Shown: piece by piece, positions 23,013 to 34,900 of the stretch
Position numbering within the stretch: position 1 is the first letter of the stretch
Layout: every line of letters starts with the position of its first letter
DNA from: Musa acuminata AAA Group
Lineage: Eukaryota; Streptophyta; Magnoliopsida; Zingiberales; Musaceae
Direction of reading: 5' to 3'
Assembly: GCF_036884655.1 (NCBI RefSeq)
Contig: NC_088342.1
Span: 12,072,501 to 12,136,500 of the forward strand
DNA: 64,000 nt
The notes under the pieces: model-generated
What the model was told of the DNA's origin: nothing
Database searches by the model: none
Seen by the model: the letters and a program-made list of their open reading frames with translations, nothing else
Position numbers and translations under genes: made by a program

Positions 23013-24787
23013 TGTTATAGGATCAAGAGCACTAAGAGGGGGGGGGGGGGGTTGAATTAGTGCAGCGGAAAACCTTCTGCGATTAAAATCGAAAACTGCG
23101 TTTGTTCGATAGAAGTGATTTTGGTAAGAAAACCGATTCGTAAATCACTTCAACTTTTGACTAGGAGAGATGTAGCAAGGATATGAACGCAGTTTGCAGT
23201 TATGATGGAAATCGGAACATAAGTGCAAAATGAAATACGATGTTCGTACGATAAGAGCTATTTCGGTATAAAAGCTGATTCGTAAACCACTTTAACTTGA
23301 GATAAGGTGAGATGCAGTTAAAGCAAAGATATAAAGGCAGTTTGCAGTTATAATGGAAATTAGAATGTAAGCGCAAACTGAAATACGACGTTCGTACGAT
23401 AAAACTGATTTGCATCTTAAACCTCGATTCGGAAAGCACTGAACTTTGAAACACGTTTGTAAAAACATAGAAGGCAGTAAGCTATTGAGGAGGTTTGCAG
23501 TAAAGATAAGATGCTCAAAGTAAATGCAAACCGAGATTTAGAGTGGTTCGGTCAATCTTGACCTACTCCATTTTTGGCTTCCTCCACCGACGAGGTCGCC
23601 GACGTCAACTAGAGGCCTTCCTTCAATAAGCGAAGGCCAACCACCCTTTTACAATTTCACTCCTTTTGACGGGCTTAGGAGACAACCCTTACAGAATTTT
23701 CTCTCCTATCTTTACAACTCAGAACTTGGAAGAAAAGAGGGAGAAGAACTTTTGGCCTTTACAACAATTTTGAGCTCTAAGAATCACAGAAAAAGATCAA
23801 GATTTCGGTGTAAGTTCATGCCCTTTTAGTGCTGAATGGGTGGGGTATTTATAGGCCCCAACCCAGTTCAAATTTGGAGCTCAAAACTGTCAATTCCCGG
23901 AATTCCGGGATCAAGCGGTTGCACCTCCTGATTGGAGCGGTTGCACCGCCTGGCAGAGCTCGAAGACTGAGCCTCTGGGCGGTGCCACCTCCTGTCAGGG
24001 GCGGTTGCACCTCCTGCCAGAGTTCGAAGACCGAGCTCAGGTGGTTGCACCTCCTGACTGAGGCAGTTGCACCGCCTGGCAGAGCTCGAAGACCGAGCTC
24101 AAGCGGTGCCACCTCCTGTCAGGGGAGGTTGCACCGCCCAGTCTCGCTCGGAGACTGAGCCCAGGCGGTGCCACCGCTTGGCTGGAGCGGTTGCACCTCC
24201 CAGTCTCGCTCGGAGACTGAGCTAAGGCGGTGCAACCTCCTGCCTTGGGTGGTTCAACCGCCTGGCAGAAATCAGGGTTCGAATGGGTTGATCCATTCGG
24301 CCCAATTTGGGTTTTTCAGGGGCCCAATTGCCCCAAGATTAAGTTAATGGGATCACCTCCCATTTCTAACTTAATCATTGTGCTCACTATGATATTCCTT
24401 AAGACATTTACTGCAACTTGCTCCGGTGCGTTAATCGCTTCTTCTGGCGAGCTTCCGGCGAACTTCCGTCGATCATCCGATTAACCCTCGGTGATGCTCC
24501 TGTGGACTTCCGGCAAACTCCTGGACTTGCGACGATCCACTTGGCGAGTTCCGATGAGCTTCTTTGGCAAGCTTATGGACTTCTCGGATCTGTTCCTATA
24601 GAATCTCCGATGACTGTCTGAACTTCCGTGGAACTCTCGAACTCCCAACGTGATCATTGTCTTGACTCCGGCGCAACTCCTGCTGCATGTCTTACTTTTA
24701 TCATAGTTAATCCTGCACACTTATCTCAACATATGGATTAGATAACAAATGACAATTGACTTCATCATCAAAATCCGAGATTCAACA
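23013..24787 (-). repeat. Element 2 5' LTR (1775 bp)
   Basis: It matches 16175-17948 from end to end, including the poly-G run, the TATA-like block near 23843-23858 and the palindrome cluster at 23915-24265. Scattered single-base differences show the two LTRs have begun to diverge. Confidence 0.93.
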
Positions 24788-24792
24788 TTTAT

Positions 24793-25570
24793 AGGCCCTA
24801 ATGAGTTCGAAATGGAGCCAAAAAGTATCTTATCCCTGATTTCTAGGATACTAACGATACCATCATCATTATTGGGTGATACCACTGCTTGTAGACTAAC
24901 ATTAAGTAGAATCATCGCTCAGTCTGGGTAGTACGATCGCCTAACAAAGCCTCGAAAACTAAGCTCTAGTGGTACTAACGCTTGATAGCATTAACTACCG
25001 ATGGTACCACGTTTTAGACCACTTGGGAGGCTAAGCCTTAAGCAATTTCATCGCCCAGTCTGAGCGGTGCCACCGCCTAACGTGGCTTCAAGTGGCTGAA
25101 TGGGCCATCCAACCAACCCAATTCAGTCCTGTTTTGAGCCTAGTTAGTCCCTAATTGAGTTAGTAAGATTTCTCCCAAAACTAACTCAAATTAAAGTCAT
25201 AGTTAAGGCTAAAACAATTATGATATAAGTAATTTAAGTTGTCCAACACAAATTGTTTAACCAAACTCTCAGTGAATTTTTGACAAACTCTTGGCGATCT
25301 TCTAGCATGTTTTTGGCAAACTCCCAGCAAACTTTCGATGAGCTTTCGGTGAACTCCCAATAAACTTTCGTTGCATCGTCCGATCCTTTGGTGTATCCCT
25401 CGATTCATTCGGCCCGATGCCCTATCATTGACTCCTGCCCAACATTCGATTCTTCTTTAATTGTTTTGCCTTTCTCACAATTGTAATTAGTTCTGCATCA
25501 CTTATCTCAATACATAGATTAGATCACTAATTTATCAATTGATTTCATCATCAAAATCCGAGATTCAATA
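24793..25570 (-). repeat. Relic C LTR, 5'-side half
   Basis: It continues the LTR broken at 16174: AGGCCCTAATGAGTTCG follows the TATA position, then one surviving GAGCGGTGCCACCGCC palindrome (about 25045). Then come degenerate versions of the 'TTCCGGCGAACTTCC' rich block and the terminal CAAAATCCGAGATTCAATA. Its end lacks the canonical CA, and 25571 onward is the AT-rich repeat array. Confidence 0.78.
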
Positions 25571-28500
25571 GTTGTTACTAATTTATATGAAATTAGTCAT
25601 ATTTGGAAACTAAGAAGACATGAAATAATCATTGAAAATCAAATAGATTATTTGGACTTAAGCCAATTATTGTTATTAAGAGATTAAAAAATAATTTTAA
25701 CACACTATCAATAATATTATATGATAATTTAGAAGAATATGAGTATATGGATTGCAGCTATCGTAGTCTTCCAATCATTGATGAAATTAATAAGGCACAC
25801 ATAGACATAAAAATCATGTCTAATATCATTCAATGATATTATATCATGCTTTTGATTAATGGTTCATGAGATTCAAAGAAATTGATACCGATTGTGTTTA
25901 TCTTTTTGTAGCTTTCAATATACGTATCAACCATATTTTAAAGCTGAATATCTTTATAGCTTCATTATGTGTGTATTCAACAAAAGAAATCTACTATTAG
26001 ACTTGTGGAAAAAGTCTATACACATGAAATTCTTAGAAAATTTATGCATAGAAAAATGTAATTGTAGATTTTTATTCTTATGTTGAAAATTTAGATCCGG
26101 CAAGAATACATTTGAGAACTAGAAATGTATTTATATAAGTTTGAAACACAATTAAAAGCAAAGCATGCATTTATAGTTGGTGTTATGGAGTATTTATGAT
26201 AAGGCTTGTCAAGATCTATGTAAGAAATTAGAACTACAAATTTCATAACAAATTTAGTATTATTGTTGTTAATGTATGTGTAGAAGTCATTTCATTGAAC
26301 ATAAGGAGAGCTTTAATAATTCTTGGAAATCAAATGGTACATTTGGATCTAAGCCTATTAAATCATGTCTAATATCATTCAATGATATTATATTATGTTT
26401 CTTTATTAAGGGTTCATGAGTTTCATATAAAATTTATTGTCATTGCTGCTAATATGCAAGTAGCTAGTCAATATATGCAACTTTTAACAATAATTGAAAA
26501 TAAAAATGATAATAGGGACCTAAGCAAGTAATAAAGAATCCATTTGTCTATATGAATGATATATAGTTACCATAATCCATTTGCATTGTACAAGTATTTA
26601 ACAAAGTTAAAAGCAAAGCATGATTTTATAGTTAATGGTATGGAGTAGATGTGATAAAGCTTGCAAAGATTTATTTAAGAAATCAATACTACAATGTCCA
26701 TATCAAATTTAGTATAATAGATGTTAATTTATAAATAAGTAGTTACTTTATGTTACCTGACAAGATCTTTAATAATAATTAAAAATCAAACAAATTATTT
26801 AGACCTAAGCCAACTATTGGTGTTAGGACATTTGAAAAATATTTTAAATTATCAATAATATTATATGATACTCTAGGAGAATATAAGTGCATGGTTTACA
26901 ACTACAGTACATTAAGTTACAGATAGAGTTTATAACTACATCAAAGTTTTCGCATCATTGATGAAAATAATAAGTCATAGAAAGACATGAAAATCATGTC
27001 TAATATCATTCAATCATATTATTTTTTGCTTTGGATTAAGGATTCATCAGTTTCATACAGAATTTATTGTTATCACTGTCAATTAATTTATAAGTAGTTA
27101 ATCATTTTATGCAACACAAGAAAACTATTAACAATAATTGAAAATCAAATGTACATTGGCAGCCTAAGCATGTATAAAAGAATCCATTCACCTATATGAA
27201 TAATAAATATCTACATGAATCCATTTGCATGTAACAAATTTAAAAGCAAAGATCCATTTGCATTCGTCTATTTGTGATATTGTTTGTCAAGATTCATACA
27301 AGAAATTAGAACTATAAAGTTTGGTGTTATTGCTGTTAATTTATAAATAGCTATCATTTTATGCAACCCGAGAAAACCTTTAATAATCATTAGAAATCAA
27401 ATGAATCATTTTGGCCTATGCCAATCATTGTTATTAAGACATCAAAATAATATTTTTGATAAGCTATCAATCTTTTTATAGTTTATGCTAGGGAATATTT
27501 TTTATAAAACATGTCCAGAACTATCTAAGAAATTTACTACAAATATCATATCAAATTTAGGGTTATTGGTGTTAATTTATAAGTAGTTAGCCATTTTAGG
27601 CAACCTAATCAGGCCTTTAATAGTCATTGAAAATCAAATAGATCATTTGGATTTAAAGATATATCTAAAAAATATTTTAGATAAGCTATCAATTGCTAAA
27701 GGAGAATAGAAGTATATGGTTTATAACTATAGTACCTCGTAGTCTTTATATCTTTATTAAAGAATAATATGTCACCCATATACATGAATATCATATCTAA
27801 TATCAATCAATCAATGATATCATATCTATCTATTGTAGTATCATTATCATATTTATATATAATAAGATTTATGTACAATTATTTACAACCTTTTCTTTAT
27901 AATAATATATTAGTATCCTTATGTTCAAAATTGATATTTATGTATATGAATGATATATAATTACAATGATCCAATTGAGTATGTAGCAAACTTAAAAACA
28001 AAGGATGATTTTATAGTTAATGATATAGAGTAATTGTGATAAAGCTTGTCTATATCAAAAATCAGTACTACAAAGATAAGCTAATATTATAATAAATATT
28101 AATTTATAAGTATAGTCATTTTATGTAACCTGAGAATATCTTTAATAAATTAGAAATCAAATAGAATATTTAGACCCAAACCAATTATTAATCTTATGAT
28201 AACTAAAAGTTATTTTAAGTAAGCTATTAATAATATTATATGATGCTTTAGAGAATATGAGTACATGGTTTATAGCTACAGTATATCATAGCGTTCATAT
28301 CATTGATGAAAATCATATCTAATATGATTCAATAATATTATGCTTTTGATTAAGGGTTCATGAGTTTGACATAAAATTTAGTAGTGTTGTTAATTTATAA
28401 GTAGTAATTCATTTTATGTAAGTCGAGGAGACCTTTAATAATCATTGGAAATCAAATGGATAATTGAGACCTAAGTATGTAATTTGGTCGATAAGAATTA

Positions 28501-29630
28501 TACATAGATACTAGAATCCATTTTAAGTAACGTATGTTTTTATAGTTTATGATGTGAATAATTTATGACAAATATGGTCAATATCCATCAAAGAAATTAG
28601 GACCATAAAGATCATAACAAATTTAGCATTATAGACATTAATTTATAAGTAGTTATTCATGTTATGAAACCAGAGATGACCTTTAACAATCATTGAAAAT
28701 CAAATGGACTATTTAGACATAAGCCAATAATAGGTTTTAAGATAAACAAAACATTTACTTAATAAGTTACCAATTATATTATATGATATTTTAGGAGAAT
28801 AAGAACACACCTTGTAGTGTTCACATGATTGATGAAAAATAATAAATCACACATAGACGTGAAAATCATGTCCAATATCATACAATGAAATTATATAATA
28901 TTTTTTTATTAAGATCTATTAGCAATAAGTAGATCTACGTTAAGGGAATTAGTAATATATCAAGAGAAATTGATACAAGAGGTCGTGAATATACTTTATG
29001 ATAATAGAATCCATGGATAACAAATGAGGGATGATTATGTTTAAGCGTACAAGTCATCTTCAGATGTAATTGAAGGCAAAGAGGGAAGATTTTATGAGAC
29101 TCTGCTTAGTAAACATGTTGATTATTCAAGGCATTACGTCATTTACATGTGTCCTTCACTTTTATTATATCAATATTGATTATCTCGAGAAGAGATTTAA
29201 TAATTATTATTATTTAAATATACTATTTGAACCTAAGCCAACTTTGGTGTTAAAACATCTAAATAAATATTTTAAGTAAGCTATTAACAATATTATATGA
29301 TATTTTAGGAGAATATGAGAATGTGGTTTATAACTACTGGAAATCATAGACTTCACATCATTGATTCAATGAAGGCAATAAGTCACACATAGACATGAAA
29401 ATCAATTTTAATATTATTCAATGATATTATATTATGTTTTTGATTAAGTGTTCTTTCATATTAAATGTAAAGTTATTGTTGTTAACTTATAAGTAGTTAG
29501 ACATTTTATGTAACGCGAGAAGACTTTTACTTATCATTGGAAATCAAATGGATTATTGAGACCTAAGCATGTAACAAAAAATTCATTTGTACATATGAAT
29601 GATATATAGATACAAGAATCCACTAACGTC
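25571..29630. repeat. AT-rich irregular tandem-repeat array
   Basis: The stretch has no supported gene. A diverged block containing GTTAATTTATAAGTAGTTAG and CATTTTATGCAACC, then CTTTAATAATCATTGGAAATC, AAATGGATCATTTGGACCTA and AGCCAATTATTG, recurs. It is seen near 26273, 26448, 26712, 27087, 27338, 27571, 28098, 28387, 28638 and 29478. Spacings are uneven, mostly 175-375 bp with some larger gaps. A second recurring word is AATATCATTCAATGATATT, a perfect 9-bp-arm palindrome. The array resumes at about 37640 after copia element F. Confidence 0.75.
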
Positions 29631-29858
29631 GTGAGGCGCGGGGATAGTAATCAAACAAAAGAAAAGAAATAGAAGCTCCATGTCCTGTTTAGCTTCCTTG
29701 TGATTCCTAGTAGTGAATGTAGAAGTTAGGTCTCTTTAAGCAGAGACCTTCTATTAGGATCAACGCCTCCTCCTAAATAATCATTTAAATACATGAGTGA
29801 CTAATGAAAAAGCCTTTTTCCCATAGCGATCATCTTTCTTTCCTTCAATTACAGAGAT
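29631..29858. other. Unassigned junction between repeat array and element F
   Basis: About 230 bp without repeat-array words or a frame. It may be the outer part of the element F 5' LTR. Confidence 0.35.
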
Positions 29859-29987
29859 ATTAAAGTATTAGAAAAGATATTATTGAGAAAAATATATTAT
29901 GATCCTCTCAATATTTTGATATTATATTATAATAATTCTAAATTATAAATTTTATGATAACATATTATCATAATTCCTTAGACTATC

Positions 29988-31641
29988 GAATGTCAATAGA
30001 GGATTATCCACTCTCGGTGTCATGGAGGCGGTTGATCTCATAGCTGTTCATGTGGGGGCACTAGGGCTACAATACAGATGCTTATCGGAGAATGAGTTCA
30101 CTGATTGATCCACTCACAAAATGTTGGATGCTTAATGATACCTCATTGTCAGACAACAATTCTGTTGTTATAGTAGTGTACCTGGTCCTTAGACTTAAGA
30201 CACCAAGGATATCCTATATGAATACTACATTATTTAATACCAGACTTATAAGCTTGAAAGTTTCATATCTAGCATAGTCGGACATCGGGAGTGGCAATTG
30301 AGTGTCAATAAAGGATCATTCACTCTCGGTATCATGAGAGGAATATCCCATGTGTTATTGCTTAAATAAATCCCTAGTCAGGGTCATTCGGATTGAGAGA
30401 AAAATAGTTCTCCGAGAGAATCTGATTAGAGCGAGACTCGAGTAGAAAACATTTAGGTCTAATAGCACCATACCTGGTATACGGTCTCTAGAATATTAGA
30501 TGGATGAGGGACTATAGGTACATAGTAACTGAGGACAAACAAGTCTAATGGATTGGATTTTTCTGTACCGTCTAAGGACTGCAACGTAGTGGCCTAGTAT
30601 GTCTACTGTCGATGAGTCGAGTGAGATAATAATTCACTGAGTCAAAAGAGTTCTGATAGATATGACTCATGACTAGCTCGATATTGGGCCTAGAGGGTCA
30701 CACACATATGGTAGGCATTGCAACGAGTAGAGATTCGGATATAAGATATCCATCGGAGCCTCTATCTTATTAGATATCCAATAAGCCCTTGAATTATTGG
30801 ATCCTATGAATGAGATTCAATAAGAGCTAATGAGAGATTCTTGGATAGAGATCCACTAATCTAAGAGGTTTGGATAGTTGGATGAAGATCCAATACCCAA
30901 TAAAACATGATCCATTAGGGTTAAGTTGATAGGGGCCTCTATAAATATGAGGGAACCAAAAGTTCATAGGCTAGAGCTTCTCTTGGTTACCATCACATAT
31001 TCTCCACTCCCCTTCTTGGGCCTAGAGGGTCACACACATATGGTAGGCATTGCAACGAGTAGAGGTTCAAATATGAGATATCCGTTGGAGCCCCTATCTT
31101 GTTGGATATCCAATAAGCCCTTGAATTATTGGATCATATGGATGAGATTCAATAAGAGTCAATGAGAGATTATTGGATAGAGATCCACTAATCTAAGAGG
31201 CTTGGATAGTTGGATGAAGATTCAATACCCAATAGGACAAGATCCATTAGGGTTAAGTTGATAGGGGCCTCTATAAATATGAGGGAACCAAAGGTTCATA
31301 AGCTAGAGTTCTCTTAGTTACCATCTCATATTCTCCTCTCTCCTTCTCCTCCTTAAATAGTAGGCTTGGAGATTTGAGGAGCAACATCGTAGACCTGCTA
31401 TGTGGATCACCGCTAGAGAGGAGGACGTTTGACCTTCTTCATCCTCTTCTACAAATCTTTGGGGATTCAGGGATATACGATCTCCTTAGGTAAAACATAA
31501 TCTTTTATATACGTAGTTTTTTACTTTGTAAATTTTGTGCACCAATCTTCGAACGACGACGAACATAATTTATAAGAAATTTGAGAATTTTTATTTTATG
31601 TTCTTCGGTTGCGCATGTGATGTCACCCCTCGATTTCCACT
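29988..31641 (+). repeat. Rearranged LTR-B copy inserted in element F
   Basis: The sequence is the reverse complement of much of 13409-14700, ending near GCATGTGATGTCACCCCTCG at 31641. The first 45 bp repeat a word found again at about 30293, so the left end is chimeric. A 332-bp direct duplication is present (30686-31017 and 31018-31350), both starting GGGCCTAGAGGGTCACACAC. Confidence 0.7.
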
Positions 31642-31649
31642 ATAGTTCT

Positions 31650-31970
31650 AAACATGGTTTCACTATTTGAAAAACTATTTAGATTCACTCCTAATTATAG
31701 TAAATTACATGTTTTGGGGTGTCTATGTTATCTATGGTTAAAACATTACAACTATAACAAATTGGAAGCTCGATCAAAAACCATATCTTTCTTAGATATT
31801 CCACTAATCAAAGTGCTTTTAAATATTTTGATCTATCAACCAAAAGAATTTTTATTTCTTGTCACATTGATTTTGTGGAATCTACTTTTCCTTATAAATT
31901 ACTTGATTCTTTTTTACTTAGACTAACTTCTAATAACTTTATTAATTGGATTCTCCAAATTCAGTAGCTA
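31650..31970 (+). pseudogene. Copia integrase C-terminal remnant (element F)
   Basis: The frame 31654-31926 reads SLFEKLFRFTPNYSKLHVLG followed by a CLCYLWL block. It is the copia integrase 'GxPPxYxxLRVFGCxCYP' region with changes, then loses homology. The upstream integrase core, protease and gag are missing. Confidence 0.7.
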
Positions 31971-34900
31971 TCTCATATTATCACCTCTATTCAAGTTGAA
32001 ACCTCAACCCCACTCATCAATCCAAATACTTTATCTACTTAGATCCTACCAGGTCCTTCCTGTGCATGATAAATAATAAGTTATCTCATCCATCCAGTTG
32101 ATTCATGATTTCATGCAAAAAGAGAATTCGTAGTAAAATTTGGTTTTAGTACCACCTATTTTAAATTCTTCTCGTCCAATACATCTTAGAGATGTCATTG
32201 ACTCTATACAAATTCATCCAATGGTTACTAGATCCAAAAATTAACTCTTTAAACTAAATAAATGCTTCTTTATTTTCATAAAATAATATAAAAAATTTTC
32301 TTTCTAAGCCTTATACTATTAAAAGTTTTGAATGACAAGCAGCAATGTTTGAAGAATATAATGTTTTGTTATGGAATGGTATATGAGACTTAGTCTTATC
32401 TCATCTAAGTAAAAACCTTGTAGTGTGCAAATGGATTTTTCATATTAGACGAAATCCCGACGGATCCATCAAAAAGTAGAAAGCAAGACTTGTTACAAAG
32501 AGATTTCATGACGTCCAAGCATTGAGTACCATGATACATTTAGCCTAGTTGTGAAGCCAACAACAATTCATACTATTTTATATTTTATTTTATCTAACAA
32601 CCGGAGACTTCAATAGTTGGACATGAATAATATATTTCTTCATGGTTATATTTCCGAGGATGTATTTATGAAGTAACCTTTAGGCTTTATTGATCAAATT
32701 CTTCCTCAACATGTCTATAAGTTGTGCAAGGCTTTTTATAGTCTTAAGCAGGCCCCTTGAGCTTGGCATCATGAACTTCGAATATATTAGTCTTAGTTGA
32801 ATTTCATAATTCTCAATTTGATAATTTATTATTCATTTATTCTTATGAATGCATAATCATCTTTTTACTAGTTTATATAGATGACTTAATTATTACTAGT
32901 AATAAACTAGTAATAATTAATCAGTTTATTCAACAACTTAAAAATAAGTTTTCTATCAAAGATCTTGGGTCTCTCGACTATTTTCTTGGTATTCAAGTAA
33001 TCCACATAATAAATAATTTATTTCTTTCTCTACAAAAATATATTTGTGACCTTCTTGATCGCATCAAAATGTTTAAAGTCAATACTGTTACTACAATAAA
33101 CAAGTTGAAACCTCATATTATCATGTCTATTCAAGTTGAAACCTCAACCCCACCCATCAATCCAAATACTTTATCTACTTAGATCCTACTAGGTCCTTCC
33201 TCGATGGTGAACAATAAGTTATCTCAGCCATCCAGTTGATTAATGAGAATAACACGCAACAAGAGAATTCAGAGCAAAATTTGGTTTTAGTACCTCCTAC
33301 TTTAAATTCTTCTCGTCCAATACATCCTAAAGATAACATTGACTCTATACAAATTCATCCAATGGTTACTAGATCAAAAAATTAACTCTTTAAACTAAAT
33401 AAATGCTTCTTTATTTTCATAAAATAATACCAAAAATTTCTTTCCAAGCCTTCCACTATTAATATTTTTGAATGACAAGCTGCAATGTTTAAAGAATATA
33501 ATATTTTGTTATGGAATGGTACATGGGACTTAGCTTTATCTCATATAAGTCAAAACCTTGTAGGGTGCAAACGGATTTTTCATATTAGACGAAATTCTGA
33601 CAAATCCATCAATAAGTATAAAGCAAGACTTGTTACAAAGGGATTTCATCAACGTCCACGCATTGAGTACCATGACACATTTAGCCTAGTTGTAAAGCCA
33701 ATGATAATTCATATTATTTTATGTTTTATTTTGTCTAACAACCGGAGACTTCTTAGACATGAATAATATATTTCTTCATGATTATATTTCTGAGGATGTA
33801 TTTATGAGATAACCTTTAGGCTTTATTGATCAAAATCTTCCTAAACATGTTAATAAGTTGTGCAAGACTCTTTATAGTCTCAAGTAGGCCCCTTGTGCTT
33901 GGCATCATGAACTTCGAATATATCTAGTCTTAGTTGAATTTTATAATTCTAAATTTGATAATTTATTATTCATTTATTCTTATGAAGGCATAATCATCTT
34001 TTTACTAGTTTATGTAGATGACTTAATTATTACTAGTAATAAACTAGTAATAATTAATCAGTTTATTCAACAACTTAAAAATAAGTTTTCTATCAAAGAT
34101 CTTGGGTCTCTCGACTATTTTCTTGGTATTCAAGTAATCCACACAAAAAATAATTTATTTCTTTCTCAACAAAAATATATTTATGACCTTCTTGATTGCC
34201 CCAAAATGTTTAAAGCTAATACTATTACTATAATAAATAAGTTGAAACCTCATATTATCATGTCTATTCAAGTTAAAATCTCAACCCCACCCATCAATCC
34301 AAATACTTTATCTACTTAGATCCTATTAGGTTCTTCCTCGATGGTGCATGATAAACAATAAGTTATCTCATCCATCGAGTTGATTAACGAGAATATCACA
34401 CAACAAGAGAATTCATAGCAAAATTTGGTTTTAGTACCCTTTGCTTTAAATTCTTCTCGTCCAATAAATCCTAGAGATGTCATTGACTCTATACAAATTC
34501 ATCCAATGGTTACTAGATCCAAAAATTAACTCTTTAAACTAAATAAATGCTTCTTTATTTTCATAAAATAATACCAAAATTTTCTTTCTAAGCCTTCCAC
34601 TATTAAAATTTTCGAATGACAAGCTATGATGTTTGAAGAATATAATGTTTTGTTATGGAATGGTACATGGGACTTAGCTTTATCTCATCTAAGTCAAAAC
34701 CTTGTAAGGTGCAAATGGATTTTTCATATTAGACGAAATCCTGACAGATCCATCAATAAGTATAAAGCAAGACTTGTTACAAAGGGATTTCATCAACGTT
34801 CACGCATTGAGTACCATGACACATTTAGCCTAGTTGTAAAGCCAACAATAATTCATATTATTTTATGTTTTATTTTGTCTAACAACTGGAGACTTCTTGG

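Larger units (their letters stand above)
16175..24787 (-). mobile_element. Element 2: complete Sirevirus-like element with gag plus a second ORF, no pol
   Basis: Bounded by TGTTAGG (16175) and ATTCAACA (24787), with the 5-bp duplication tttat at 16170-16174 and 24788-24792. LTRs are 16175-17948 (1774 bp) and 23013-24787 (1775 bp) and nearly identical by eye. A primer site lies at 22998-23011 and a purine tract at 17949-17963, so it reads on the minus strand. The internal 5.06 kb encodes a broken gag (21375-22962) and an unrelated second frame (19446-20555). No pol domains are visible. It is inserted in the TATA box of the LTR of relic C. Confidence 0.93.

Noticed and set aside
25571..29630. 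CRISPR-like array or centromeric satellite
   Set aside because: Unit spacing is irregular and copies are diverged; there are no constant spacers and no regular monomer length. CRISPR is not expected in a plant nuclear genome.
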